A stretch of 64,000 nt of DNA from Misgurnus anguillicaudatus. Lineage: Eukaryota > Chordata > Actinopteri > Cypriniformes > Cobitidae. A model generated the notes under the pieces. It worked only from the letters and a program-made list of their open reading frames with translations, made no database searches and had not been told where the DNA came from. Shown piece after piece: positions 27,501-35,339 of this stretch (position 1 is its first letter; each line of letters starts with the position of its first letter). The translations under genes and the position numbers were made by a program. Location: contig NC_073359.2 of NCBI RefSeq assembly GCF_027580225.2, positions 9,104,001-9,168,000 of the forward strand, read 5' to 3'.

Positions 27501-29137
27501 ATCCAATGGAATAAGAAAAAATTGCTTGAAATAAGTTTACTTTTTTCATACACTGAATTCAAGAAAATGTTTCTTGTGGCAGATTTTTTTGCTTGTTTTA
27601 AGCACTAATTGACTTAAACTGTATATTTTTTATGACTGGGCATAGATTAATCTAGATTAATCTCATACAAAATAAAAGTAATTTTTTTGCATAACATATG
27701 AGTTTGTGCTGTGAGTAATTATTATGTATATAAATACACACGCATTCATGTATGTATTTAAGAAACATTTACATGTGTATATACAATTGTTTATATTTTT
27801 ATAAATTCTATATTATATATAAATAAAACGTTTCTTAAATGTGTATATATATGTATGTGTGTGTGTTTAAATATACATAATATTTACACACAGCACAAAA
27901 ACATATATATTATGCAAAAAAGTACTTTTAATTTGTATGAGATTAATTTAGATTAATCTATGCCCAGCCCTAATATTTATGGTATATAAACTAGACTTAT
28001 TTTTCTAGGTCATGTTGCTCATCAAGGAAGTACATCTTAATTTAAGAATTTTTTGATATTTTTACTGAAAACAAGGCAAAAATACTAAGAAAGTCCATTT
28101 TTGCAGTGTGGGAAACTTCCCCATAGTTGTGAAAAGGTTTGTTGTTGGGTCATGCTTTATGCGGGTCCAAAAAGAAATAAAAAATGTAATAATCAATCCC
28201 TTCCTACTAAACTTTGTATATATTGCAATTAATAGCTACAATTTGCTCATTTTGTGAGTTATAGTTTGCTAAATAATCTTTACTTAGGGCTGTGACTCTG
28301 AGATCTCCTCAATGGTAACAGAGGCCCAGAGGAAGGTTTCCAAGTGTCTGAACACGTCTCTCAGCACCATCGGCTTGTTTGCGACAGTGAGCGGGACTGA
28401 TCTTCATGTGACCGAACTTGGTTCAGAGATGATAGGCAGTGTGAGTATCTTTTATCTTGAAAGTTTGTGAATCTGGAGAGGAAAAATTCAAGGCCCAGGG
28501 AAGTTATAAAAATATACATGCATAGATACAGGTCATTGAAAGTGCTTGAATCTACTTTATGCAAGAAAAAAATTCAAATTATTCCTTGTGTAGTGTAGGA
28601 TAATATCATAAAAATTCGAGACTTTTAAGCACACATGCTAAACTGTTTGCTTTAAATGCTTATATCTTCTGTATGCTAATGTTAATTCATACCAAAATGC
28701 TTTTTGGCATAGTTGTGTTTGACACATGAAAACGTCTCTGGTTACGTATGTAAGTGTTGTTACCTGAGAAGGGAACGAGGCGCTGCGTCTCCTTTGCCAT
28801 ACGTCCTGCGTCCCTGTAATGCCGTCTTTGGCAATATTTCAGATAGCGATATACTTCCTGGCTCCCGCGTGACCCTGTCTTTGTCGTTAAGCCTCGCCAT
28901 TGATTGAATTTGATATACACATTCAGACACACTTGGAGGCGTCCCCAAAGTGTCACCGCAGTGACGCAGCGCGAGTTCCCTCGAAAGCGAACTGTAACAA
29001 TGTATCTTAAAAGGTAACACCATGTAACTTCGCTCTCACTTGAAATGTGTCCCCACTTAAATTTCAGGGTATTGGACCTGGAAAGTCCTTGATAGGTCCT
29101 TGAATTTGAAGTTAACTAAGGTGTGGGAACCCTGATT

Positions 29138-29177
<40 letters not shown>

Positions 29178-32100
29178 TCAGGGTTCCCACTGGGTTGGCG
29201 TTATTTTGTCACAACTTGGGTATGCATAAAGGTTCCAATTGATATATTAATATTATTGTATTATTGTAGAATAAAACAATAATATTAATATATCAATTGG
29301 AACCTTTATGCATACCCAAGTTGTAAACTTCAAAAAGTGCATAAAATTTGCAATATTTTAAAGTCCCACACTCTTGCCTCATTTAGTATACGCCGATTTA
29401 TGAATATGCAAATGATCAGTCCCCGCCTCTTCTCAAACTCACAGCTTGGACTAGAGATATGAATATGCAAATTAGTCTCTGTCTCTGCTTTTTCGCACCA
29501 TAGATATATGTAAATAGATGCTTTATTCTGCAGTTTCAGACATTTCTATTGCTAAGGTCAAATAGTAATTTAGTCAACAAATGTAAAACTTATTTCACTG
29601 AAAAATGATTGGAAAATCACCGCCATCATGTCTTTTTTATCTCTTTAGAGGTCGATTATGGGTTCTTTGCAGGATGGGATGCGTCGTGGTGTCTCTGCAC
29701 TTCTCGACACTGGTCTGTCCATCACCAAACTGATGCTTCGAGATGCTCAGATTGCTCAGCCTAGAACACAGGTAAGTGCTCTCTGTATCCACGTTTACCC
29801 AAAAAATGCTACTCCGTGTCCTAACCAGATGGGATGCAATAAGATTCCAGCGACAAGCATGCGACCGAATCAATGAATAATCATAACCGATCTCTTTGCA
29901 AGCGAGCTGCTGTCCTGCACACACATAGAAAATAAAAAAGTACTGTAAACGATTAAACATTTTAAAGGAACATGTCGACTTTGGGGGATTCTAGCATATT
30001 CACCGTATCCCCTAGAGTTGGATAAGTCCATAAATACCTTTTTCATCTCCGTGCGTGCCATAACTCTGTCTGACGCACACACCGCTAGCCTAGCTTAGCA
30101 CAAAGACTGGATGTAAATGGCTACAGCTAGCATGCTGCTCCCAATAAGTGACAAAATAAGGTCACATGACCTTGTTATTTGTACACGCTGTGACTATACA
30201 AATCACAACATATATGTGGGAAAATGTTGGCGTTGTTTTGTCGCTCATTTGGAGCAGTGTGCTGGCTGGAGCCATTTGCTTCAGGTCTTTGTGCTGGGCG
30301 AGGCTAGCGATGGGTGCATCAGAGATGAAAAGGCTATGTATGGACTTATCTAACTCTGGGGGATACGGTGAATAAGCTAAAGTCCTAAAAACTCAGCGTG
30401 ATTTTTTTTTAAGACAAAAACTGTGATTAGATGGGAAAGAGGCTTTTAACCGCGTCTTTCGGCACAGGGTCGCATTGCATCTGGTTAGGACATGGTGTAA
30501 GTTCAAATCTTTTATTTGGTGTTTTAAATGTGATTTTAACATGTTGTGAAAACATTAACAAACCATTATAAAATACACATTATTGAGAGTTTATTATGTA
30601 AATAAATACCATAAAAAAGTGGTTCTCAAACTTTTTCGCATGCGGCCCCCTTTATGTGTGGTGCATCGCTCTGTGGCCCCCCTAAAGAAAATATTTTGAC
30701 ATAAAACTTGACATTTTAATTTAACAAAACATATTAAGGCCCTATCCCATTTCTCTGTCTTACCCCCTACCCCTTAGTTTTGCATGTTCACGTGAGAGTA
30801 AGGACCAATCGGGAAAGCCCTTTCGCTCTCGTGAACGTGCAAAACTAAGGGGTAGGGGTAAGGGGAAGGGGTAAGACAGAGAAATGGGATTGGGCCTAAA
30901 TTGTACAACACATTGCTGGTTAGTAGCCTTATTTTTTTTTAGGTTTAATTACACAGAAATTATGAAAAATGTATGTATTTTATAAAATCTCATAAAGCTG
31001 GGGCCCCCCTGGCACCATCTTGCGGCCCCTCAGGGGGCCACGCCCCCCAGTTTGAGAACCACTGCCATAAAAGGTATGTTTGTTTTTCAATTGTTTCAAT
31101 TGTTGTAAATGTATACCTTATCATAACTTCATACTTTTTTGCAATTTGCCTTTTTTAGATTTTACAAAGTTTGAAAACCAGAATGGTGGAGGTCGCCCTC
31201 GCTCTACAACGCTACATCCACTGCAGTTTATCGGTACGCCTAACAAGCAGCCGTCATTGTTGTCATTCAGGATAAAATGTATTGGATTGATGAGTATCGC
31301 CACAATTGTTAAGGCACACTTGCTTTCACAACGCTTGTAAAACCACGTACCCAAACAGTCTTATCACACGTCTTGGGTCGCTTTGCCGCTTAGAAAATGA
31401 ATGGATTGAGTGGTGTGTTATTTGTCACTTTAATGTGGCTGTAACGGTTATCTTTGATACACAAACTACAGGCTCGTCGCTATTGTTAAACAAGAGAATG
31501 GGATGCTAGGTCAAACGATAGATACCCACCCACCCTACCTAAACTCTGGAGTTATGTTAATGCAATCGCAATGGTATTATGAGCCCCAAATGTTTTTGTT
31601 TTTGGGATATAAGATGTTGGACAGAAGCTATGCTGCTCTTTAATACAATGTAAGTGAATGGTGCCTGATGCTGTTAAAGGGACACTCCACTTTTTTTTGA
31701 AAACAGGCTCATTTTCCAGCTCCCCTAGAGTTAAACATTTGATTTTTACCATTTTGGAATCCATTCAGCCAAGCGATGTGTCTGGAGGTATTACTTTTAG
31801 CATAGCTTAGCATAATCCATTGAATCGGATTAGACCATTAGCATCACGCTAAAAATATGACCAAAGTGTTTCGATATTTTTCCTAATTAAAACTTGACTC
31901 ATCTGTAGTTGCATCGTGTGCTGGGACCGACGGAAAGTTGAAGGTTGCGATTTTCTAGGAAAATGTTATGGCAGCAATGTATTTTATTATTAGGCTGGAT
32001 TGAGAGTATAGTTCCTAGCCATATTTTCCTAGAAAATCCAAAACGGCAAAAATCAAAAATTCAACTCTAGGGGAGCTGGAAATTAGCCTTGTTTTAAAAC

Positions 32101-33717
32101 AATGTGCAGTGTCCCTTTAAAGGATTAGTCCATTCTCTTGGAGAAATCCAGATAATTTACTCACCACCATGTCATCCAGGCTGTTGATGTCTTTCTTTGT
32201 TCGGTCGAGAAGAAATTATGTTTTTTGAGGAAAACATTCCAGGATTTTTCTAATTTTAATGGACTTTAATGGACCCCAACACTTAACAGTTTTAATGCAG
32301 TAAAATTGCAGTTTCAAAGGGTCTTATCTGGCGAAACAATTTGGCAAGAAAAATAAAAAATATGCACTTTTAATCCACAACTTCTCTTCTTCCTCCGGCT
32401 GTGTGACGAGCCAGCGCGACCTCACGTAATTGCATAATGACGTCGAAAGGTCACGCGTTACATATATGAAATGCACATTTGCGGACCATTTTAAACAATA
32501 AACTGACACAAAGACATTAATTAGTATCATTCCACATACAACAATGTCGGAACGGTCCTCTTTCAACATACTTGTAAACACTGGGGCGTAGTTTTGTTAC
32601 GTCATCCATGACCTCTTGACGTGATGACGTATTATGTGAGGTCGCGCTGGCGCGTTACACGACCGGAGGAAGAGGAGTATTTGTGGTTTAAAAGTGCATA
32701 TTTTTTATTTTTCTTACCAAAAATGACAATCGTTTCGCTAGATAAGACCCTTATGCCTCGTTTGAGATAGTTTAGAGTCTTTTGAAACTGCAATTTTAAA
32801 CTGCATTAAAACTGTTAAGTGTTGGGATCCATTTAAGTCCATTAAAATGAGTAAAAACCAGGAATGTTTTCCTCAAAAAACATAATTTCTTCTCGACTGA
32901 ACAAAGAAAGACATGCACATTTTGGATGACATGGTGGTGAGTAAATTATCTAGATTTTAAAAAAAAATGGACTAATCCTTTAAGCTCCAAAAGCACTATT
33001 TATATTAGTCAAGACAGGTCATGCACTTTCCATTTCATGAAAGAAGTTACACGAAAGGCTGGTCACTTTTACTAGCGAAGATCTTGCAATAACGTCTCCG
33101 AAAATGTACATCTATCTCTTTGTTCACAGGAGAGCTCAGACTCCACTGAAAATAGTACAGGGCACAATGAAGACACAGACATGTATGGACTTCAAAACAC
33201 TGCGTCTAAACTCCTTAAGCTAAACCAGGCCCTCACGGATCTGCACTCCTCACTGTCTGGCTCCCTGAAGGGTATCTCATTCTTTCCACAATAACGTGTC
33301 TAATTCTCGGTTATGACAAATATGTGACTTCATTTTGTGATTTCTGATGCAGGGAGAGGTAGCGACGCTGGCCTCAGTTCTTTTAGGCAAGCGGTCCAGT
33401 CTTCGTCCAAGACTATTGATGATCTCATCAATGGTCTCCCGCGCCAAATAAGAGGTGGGCGTGTCGACATTCTTCAACTTCCATGCGTGAAGAGCACAGT
33501 TGCCGCCCGCGATGACGTGCACTCGTCACTCTGCGCTTTAATGGGGGCGTGGGATAAAAGCACGGATGACATGCATTTGGTGGATGCGGATGATTGTTTA
33601 ACTAAATCGGAGCTGCAAGATGCTGGTTATGGCAACAAAAATCGAACTGTGCCTAAAGTTGTGTATTCTCTATCCTCAGGCATTAGCACGTGTTCCAGAG
33701 ATGGCCGCTGGGTGTGA
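1366..33717 (+). CDS. kif14: kif14, kinesin-like protein KIF14 (5' partial, 27 exons in window)
   Basis: Plus-end-directed kinesin of mitosis and cytokinesis. In the known family it works at the central spindle and midbody with PRC1 and citron kinase. The window starts just after the P-loop: the first exon reads [13 protein letters not shown], and the ATP-binding loop exon is off the left edge. The joined frame shows switch I (SSRSHS), switch II (DLAGSE), [22 protein letters not shown] and [15 protein letters not shown]. It continues into the neck (AKLIREL), an FHA domain ([17 protein letters not shown]), coiled coils, the KIF14-type block [16 protein letters not shown] and NDEWEPDLS, and a C-terminus ending DGRWV. 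Exon lengths sum to 1 + 3,600 nt, so the frame closes exactly at the TGA at 33715-33717. No frameshift or premature stop was seen. All introns are GT-AG. Order, exon content and C-terminus match vertebrate KIF14 as I know it. The gene is unusually large because its introns are filled with repeats. Confidence 0.95.
1569..1667 (+). CDS. kif14: kif14 motor exon 2
   Basis: 33 codons reading [20 protein letters not shown], the kinesin motif around EVYNE(K)I(H)DLL. Donor CCT|gtgagt. Phase 0 at both ends. Confidence 0.93.
1770..1822 (+). CDS. kif14: kif14 motor exon 3
   Basis: Reads [17 protein letters not shown], the KIF14/kinesin-3 strand before loop 8. Ends with two bases of a Thr codon, donor AC|gtaagc. 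Confidence 0.92.
1931..2191. mobile_element. TTAA-bounded palindromic MITE (AGGAACATGCC family)
   Basis: Left TTAA at 1927. The right copy has decayed to TCAA. The arms match as inverted repeats (gtatccccc.gagtta / taactctgggggt). Related copy at 29966. Confidence 0.7.
2435..2465 (+). CDS. kif14: kif14 motor micro-exon 4
   Basis: A 31-nt exon reading [10 protein letters not shown] after the completed Thr codon. It joins in frame to both neighbours and is too short for ordinary ORF finding. Confidence 0.9.
2545..2652 (+). CDS. kif14: kif14 motor exon 5 (switch I)
   Basis: 36 codons containing [20 protein letters not shown], which holds switch I (N..SSRSH) that senses ATP gamma-phosphate. Both splice sites are canonical, phase 0. 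Confidence 0.95.
2689..2993. mobile_element. MITE with GGTACGTTTACACGG termini
   Basis: Terminal inverted repeats ggtacgtttacacgggggcg and ggcacccctgtgaatgtacc, imperfect. Confidence 0.6.
2985..3075 (+). repeat. degenerate tRNA-derived SINE fragment
   Basis: Holds a decayed B box (gggtttgacttcaagggg) like the better copy at 48646. Weak. Confidence 0.35.
3223..3339 (+). CDS. kif14: kif14 motor exon 6 (switch II)
   Basis: 39 codons containing [20 protein letters not shown], the switch II motif DLAGSE. Phase 0, donor AGG|gtaatt. Confidence 0.95.
3568..3686 (+). CDS. kif14: kif14 motor exon 7 (alpha4/loop 12)
   Basis: Reads [19 protein letters not shown], then YRESVLT, the microtubule-binding face. 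It follows a 26-base T run, an extreme polypyrimidine tract. Ends with TG, completed as Trp by the next exon. Confidence 0.94.
3822..4937. mobile_element. TTAA-bounded long palindromic MITE with nested insertion
   Basis: The arms (aatccagataatttactcac / gtgagtaaattatctggatt) are inverted copies about 1 kb apart. TTAA lies at both ends. The same family, in nearly full length, lies at 32121-32979. Confidence 0.8.
3991..4206. mobile_element. nested TTAA-bounded MITE (AGGCGGAGTCC family)
   Basis: TIRs aggcggagtccatgatgttt and aaacatcgtggactccgcct, with TTAA at 3987-3990 and 4207-4210. Sister copy at 23372. Confidence 0.8.
5108..5748. mobile_element. TTAA-bounded MITE with nested partial element
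   Basis: Ends agggcctatattaa and aatatgaaccct with TTAA on each side. A partial element of another TTAA family (agggacactccactttt) starts at 5292. A related copy in pieces lies at about 42014-44253. Confidence 0.65.
5819..6200. mobile_element. truncated TTAA MITE (AGGAAAACACCAC family)
   Basis: Left end after TTAA (5815-5818). The right end is not clear. Closely similar to 16946-17283. Confidence 0.6.
6322..6494 (+). CDS. kif14: kif14 motor exon 8 and neck
   Basis: Reads [20 protein letters not shown], then [20 protein letters not shown], the final motor helix and start of the neck. Donor CGAG|gtcagt, phase 1. Confidence 0.95.
6575..6700 (+). repeat. degenerate tRNA-derived SINE fragment
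   Basis: B-box-like ggtttgattcccagcgaa followed by the acacac...gataaaatgtatag segment shared with the cyprinid-type SINE tail. Confidence 0.45.
6860..7007 (+). CDS. kif14: kif14 neck coiled-coil exon 9
   Basis: Completes AKLIREL and continues [20 protein letters not shown], then heptad-like [19 protein letters not shown]. It links the motor to the FHA domain. Confidence 0.92.
7105..7192. repeat. GC-rich 88-bp foldback element
   Basis: Arms acagcagacgactccgggcc and ggcccggagtcgtctgctgt extend to 34 bp with two mismatches around a ~20-bp loop, inside an AT-rich intron. Confidence 0.8.
7604..7667 (+). CDS. kif14: kif14 exon 10
   Basis: 64 nt reading [20 protein letters not shown], a charged helix just before the FHA domain. 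Confidence 0.92.
7787..7971 (+). CDS. kif14: kif14 FHA exon 11
   Basis: Reads [20 protein letters not shown] and [12 protein letters not shown], the kinesin-3-type pre-FHA and first FHA strands. Donor ACTG|gtgaga, phase 2. Confidence 0.95.
8390..11395. repeat. minisatellite, ~120-bp monomers with ~838-bp higher-order repeat
   Basis: Monomers share acttcgtacgaattagccaa, cgtgagatcaggctggttag and gagagcagtttcctta, about 25 copies. Blocks starting at 9001 and 9839 are nearly identical over the ~838 bp. A partial third starts at 10678. It fills the intron between FHA exons 11 and 12. Confidence 0.9.
11667..11769 (+). CDS. kif14: kif14 FHA exon 12
   Basis: Reads [18 protein letters not shown], the central FHA strands with the conserved TYLNG. 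The preceding intron holds a 3-kb minisatellite. Confidence 0.95.
12043..12197 (+). CDS. kif14: kif14 FHA exon 13
   Basis: Reads [20 protein letters not shown], the last FHA strands typical of kinesin-3, then [15 protein letters not shown] entering the coiled coil. Confidence 0.95.
12331..14289. mobile_element. hAT-type MITE expanded into five ~386-bp tandem units
   Basis: Outer ends tagggctgtcac (12359) and gtgacagcccaa (to 14289) are inverted and flanked by an identical 8-bp duplication cctcatac (12351-12358, 14290-14297). Units begin at 12331, 12711, 13097, 13483 and 13869, and each carries ~28 bp of left-flank sequence. Confidence 0.88.
14317..14956. mobile_element. hAT-type non-autonomous element, 640 bp
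   Basis: Termini tagagcccgaccgatat and tatcgtcgggctcta, with perfect 8-bp target duplication acgtatac at 14309-14316 and 14957-14964. Confidence 0.88.
15199..15614. mobile_element. imperfect palindromic MITE
   Basis: Left aatggcggtggtagccggtg mirrors right acctggtcgccactgctt. The middle also mirrors (tttatgataaaagagacgc / gcgtttcttttatcataaa). Confidence 0.65.
15679..15826 (+). CDS. kif14: kif14 coiled-coil exon 14
   Basis: Reads [20 protein letters not shown] and [12 protein letters not shown], near identical to the KIF14 stalk. Donor CTG|gtaagt, phase 0. Confidence 0.94.
15898..16050 (+). CDS. kif14: kif14 coiled-coil exon 15 with NAGNAG acceptor
   Basis: The acceptor is cagcag, so the exon can begin at 15898 (adds one Gln) or 15901. 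I chose 15898 because human KIF14 has a residue at this place. Reads [20 protein letters not shown] and so on, coiled coil. Confidence 0.88.
16077..16343. mobile_element. short hAT-type MITE related to 12359
   Basis: Termini tagggctgtcacgattatga and tgtgacagccctg. Flanking 8-mers atcacacc/acaacacc agree at 6 of 8. Shares the core with the tandem element. Confidence 0.75.
16806..18176. mobile_element. foldback MITE complex (CACTGCAAAA family)
   Basis: Two or more diverged copies bounded by cactgcaaaa / ttttgcagtg, interrupted by a TTAA MITE at 16946-17283 (TTAA at 16942). Confidence 0.75.
18238..18371 (-). repeat. tRNA-derived SINE
   Basis: On the minus strand it shows A-box-like tatagctcaac, B box gggttcgatt and the tail cactgtaagccgc. 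A second, poorer minus-strand fragment lies at about 18785-18862. Confidence 0.65.
18421..18553 (+). CDS. kif14: kif14 coiled-coil exon 16
   Basis: Reads [20 protein letters not shown], matching the KIF14 stalk. Ends in phase 1. Confidence 0.93.
18632..18725 (+). CDS. kif14: kif14 exon 17
   Basis: Reads [20 protein letters not shown], the conserved helix after the stalk. Phase 1 to phase 2. Confidence 0.93.
18978..19122 (+). CDS. kif14: kif14 exon 18
   Basis: Ends with [20 protein letters not shown], a KIF14 hallmark block. Donor CAG|gtggaa. Confidence 0.94.
19199..21635. repeat. array of ~17 hairpin units inside a TTAA-type palindromic MITE
   Basis: Begins after TTAA with agggatagttcaccc. 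Then the hairpin caccattgacttccata...tatggaagtcaatggtg repeats every ~120-140 bp, joined by a second mirror pair agatctgtttggttacaaac / gtttgtaaccaaacagatct. No matching right terminus was seen. Confidence 0.88.
21636..21965. repeat. intron remainder with TTAACATTAG-rich repeat
   Basis: 21650-21790 is rich in attaactaatgttaac-like words ending cttattgtaaaatgttacc. A related piece lies at 38400-38530. Confidence 0.5.
21966..22069 (+). CDS. kif14: kif14 exon 19
   Basis: Reads [16 protein letters not shown], then a serine run and SRRR. The DPEDEWEPD-type acidic motif is specific to KIF14. Confidence 0.94.
22070..22920. other. kif14 intron, mostly unique
   Basis: No gene. 22692-22745 is a fragment of the MITE at 37866 (acaccagccgtggtagag). 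Otherwise nothing recognised. Confidence 0.6.
22921..23021 (+). CDS. kif14: kif14 exon 20
   Basis: Reads [20 protein letters not shown], matching the conserved RRISG..HDIQVHPI stretch of KIF14. Confidence 0.92.
23372..23535. mobile_element. TTAA-bounded MITE, 164 bp
   Basis: TIRs aggcggggtgcacaat and ttgtgcacaccgcct with TTAA at 23368-23371 and 23536-23539. Same family as 3991. Confidence 0.8.
23789..24025 (+). CDS. kif14: kif14 exon 21
   Basis: Reads [20 protein letters not shown] and further helix to DDCQEN. Ends with one base of a Leu codon. Base composition is clearly richer in GC than the introns. Confidence 0.92.
24045..25525. mobile_element. large TTAA-bounded palindrome with nested element
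   Basis: Arms of roughly 330 bp mirror around about 24395 (e.g. taaatggtaccattgaatga). Ends aggaatagtctactcatttt and aaaatgagtagactattcct with TTAA outside. The right arm is split by 24729-25497. Confidence 0.85.
24729..25497. mobile_element. nested TA-flanked MITE (CCTTTCACACA family)
   Basis: Ends gtccctttcacacatacagt and actgtgtgaaagaggc. Comparison with the intact arm of the host palindrome shows the insertion sits at TA. Interior rich in ggtaaattaccg words. Confidence 0.75.
25602..25789 (+). CDS. kif14: kif14 exon 22
   Basis: Acceptor ggtaacag has a poor polypyrimidine tract, but the join gives [12 protein letters not shown], which parallels human QDNLFSS. The closer gcag acceptor at 25611-25614 would run into a stop. 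Contains [13 protein letters not shown], conserved in KIF14. Confidence 0.85.
25978..26449. mobile_element. foldback MITE (CACTGCAAAA family)
   Basis: Full-length palindrome from cactgcaaaaaa to ttttttgcagtg, with mirrored atctgccaatgg / ccattggcagat near the centre. Confidence 0.85.
26490..28110. mobile_element. tandem partial foldback MITE with two hAT-like insertions
   Basis: Half units (~228 bp) repeat at about 26490 and 26720, then continue after the insertion at 27014. A second dyad element lies at about 27634-27972 (actgggcatagattaatct / agattaatctatgcccag). Confidence 0.75.
27014..27370. mobile_element. hAT-type MITE, 357 bp
   Basis: Ends tagggctgtcaaaagatta and taatcttttgacagcccta, with perfect 8-bp duplication gtaaaaat (27006-27013, 27371-27378). 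Confidence 0.9.
28288..28440 (+). CDS. kif14: kif14 exon 23
   Basis: 51 codons reading [20 protein letters not shown] and continuing in the C-terminal helical region. Donor AGT|gtgagt. Confidence 0.88.
28735..29022. mobile_element. palindromic repeat with GC-rich arms
   Basis: gaacgaggcgctgcgtc mirrors gacgcagcgcgagttc, with outer gttac words. Open frames in it are by-products of the repeat. Confidence 0.55.
29126..29187. repeat. (TA)n within an inverted repeat
   Basis: About 20 TA steps bounded by gtgggaaccctga and tcagggttcccac. Confidence 0.8.
29211..29324. repeat. perfect 49-bp inverted repeat, 16-bp loop
   Basis: 29211-29259 is the exact reverse complement of 29276-29324 (begins acaacttgggtatgcataaa). 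Confidence 0.97.
29649..29771 (+). CDS. kif14: kif14 exon 24
   Basis: 41 codons reading [19 protein letters not shown], equivalent to the human stretch GLGMKILLDSGL. Phase 0 fixes the start at 29649 rather than the overlapping AG at 29650. Confidence 0.9.
29796..30492. mobile_element. MITE with GTGTCCTAACCAGATG ends, holding a TTAA palindrome
   Basis: Left gtgtcctaaccagatgggat and right catctggttaggacatg are inverted. The interior carries the TTAA family AGGAACATG (29966 to ~30402). Confidence 0.65.
30617..31064. mobile_element. hAT-type element with nested 3-bp-TSD MITE
   Basis: Ends aagtggttctcaaac and gtttgagaaccactg, with perfect 8-bp duplication ccataaaa (30609-30616, 31065-31072). Nested hairpin at about 30738-30895 (ggccctatcccatttctctg) with TAA on each side. 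Confidence 0.85.
31159..31233 (+). CDS. kif14: kif14 exon 25
   Basis: 25 codons reading [17 protein letters not shown], an amphipathic helix. Phase 0 at both ends. Confidence 0.85.
31678..32116. mobile_element. TTAA-bounded MITE (AGGGACACTCC family)
   Basis: Ends agggacactccactttttt and gtgcagtgtccct. TTAA at 31674 and 32117. Partial sister at 5292. Confidence 0.8.
32121..32979. mobile_element. TTAA-bounded palindromic MITE (AGGATTAGTCC family)
   Basis: Ends aggattagtccattctctt and aaatggactaatcct. Arms mirror over most of the element. Same family as 3822. Confidence 0.85.
33130..33271 (+). CDS. kif14: kif14 exon 26
   Basis: Reads a Ser/Asp/Asn-rich linker, then [20 protein letters not shown]. 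Ends in phase 1. Confidence 0.86.
33353..33717 (+). CDS. kif14: kif14 terminal coding exon 27
   Basis: Reads to TGA at 33715-33717. The end [15 protein letters not shown], then SRDGRWV parallels the human tail (GVPKRVYEL...RIQWV), which confirms the true C-terminus. Confidence 0.92.
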
Positions 33718-34215
33718 TTTGGGCCCTTACTAATTGAATGGGTACTAGTGATGTAAATAACCTACTTGGGTGTAATGTTTAAAAGCTTAAATAAGCTCTT
33801 ATATTCAGAATGGAGCATATAAGAGCAAATGTATGTATAATTTTTGTATGTAATGTGCTGTCTGAAAAATTTACAACCTGTAGATTTAATTTGGTAGAGT
33901 TGGTCATGAGGTTTCATTGAAGGGATTATTTGTATAATGTACGAGGATGGTGTCTGTATACTTTGCAAACGACCAAGCACAATTCTTTTGATGGTTGGTA
34001 GTGAAAATCTACATTTATGTCCAGATTGGTTAAAAATCACTCAGAAAACACTTTACTGTAGACTATATATTTGCACTTGAAATCTTTGCACAGGCTTGGT
34101 GGTATTAAGTAGGCTTGGAAATGTGTTTCTTGGCAGCTGTAGCCACATTTTTTCTAAATCATGTAACTGTTTGATGATAATTTATACTTCAGTAATAAAC
34201 GCCGCTGGGACTCAG
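33718..34215 (+). other. kif14: kif14 3' untranslated region (predicted)
   Basis: About 500 nt, AT-rich and free of recognisable repeats, from the stop to just after the polyA signal. The exact cleavage point is inferred. Confidence 0.7.
34194..34199 (+). terminator. kif14: polyadenylation signal AATAAA of kif14
   Basis: Canonical AATAAA, followed within 30 nt by a GT-rich stretch (cttgtgtcctttt), as expected for a cleavage site. It is the best such pair after the stop. Confidence 0.7.
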
Positions 34216-34430
34216 TCTTGTGTCCTTTTAAATGACTCAAAACTCTGAGTTGTGCCTAAGGTTATTAAAATTATGTCATTTCAATTCTTAGCTAATGGAA
34301 AGTAATTGTTTCACTGCATGAGTTTTTTGCACATCAATTGATGGAAAATTGCTTACAAAATATGCATCATGTATTTCTATAAAGATGTATAAATGTTTAA
34401 CATACTTATGCATTTTGTTGTTCTAATTTA

Positions 34431-35123
34431 CTGCAAAAAATGATTTTCAAGAAAACATTTTCTTAGTATTATTGTCTTATATTCAGTAAAAAAATAAAAA
34501 AATTCTTAAATTAAGATGCTTTATCTTAATGAGCAATATGACCCAAGAAAATAAGTCTAGTTTTTAGACCAAAAATATGAAGTTTAAGTGAATTTGTGCA
34601 TAAAACAAAGGAAAAAAATGGGGTAAGAAAAAATATAGAAATAATTCAAGACTAAATTCAAGAAAAATTTGCTGATTTTCTTGAATATCATTTTGTGCAG
34701 TGTGTTTTTTTTTAGTATTTTTGTCCTTTTTTTGGAAAACAAGATGTTTATTTTTCTTGAGCAAAGTGACCTAACAAAATAAGTCTGGTTTGTGGACAAA
34801 AAAATATTAAAAAGTGAATTTGTGGTAAAAAAAAAAAAAAAGCTAAAAAGAATCTGGGGTAAGAAAAGACTTGAAAATTCTTGAATTTTTATTGAATTAA
34901 GTATTTAATTGAAAAGACATTATTTCTATATTTTTTTCTTAACCCAGTTTTTCCTTGTTTCATGCACAAATTTACTTGCATTAAAAAAACAAAAAAAAAC
35001 TAGACTTATTTTATTAGGTCTTTGCTCATCAAGAAAACACATCTTAATTTAAGAATTTTTTTATATTTATACTGAAAACAAGAAAAAAATACTAAGAAAG
35101 TAAGCAAGTCATTTTTTCAGTGT
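34431..35123. mobile_element. degenerate foldback MITE (CACTGCAAAA family)
   Basis: Starts tactgcaaaaaatgatt and ends tcattttttcagtgt, with a rearranged interior. Confidence 0.65.
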
Positions 35124-35339
35124 TGACAATTTTGAAAAATATTTACAATTATTCTAGCAAGTTAGCAACATTTAGACGTTACAATGAATTCAATAATCAG
35201 GAATTTAAAAGCTACAAATCAATAGACTTTTTAATGGTTGTTTTTAGGACATGTTATCCAATTGATCTTTTACACTATATATCGGGACATCTTACACGTG
35301 TATGTATTGCACAAAAAACATCAAAAACTCAAAGCTAAT

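Noticed and set aside
28687..29023. Overlapping ORFs on both strands around 28.7-29.0 kb
   Set aside because: They fall in a GC-rich palindromic repeat. Composition explains the lack of stops.
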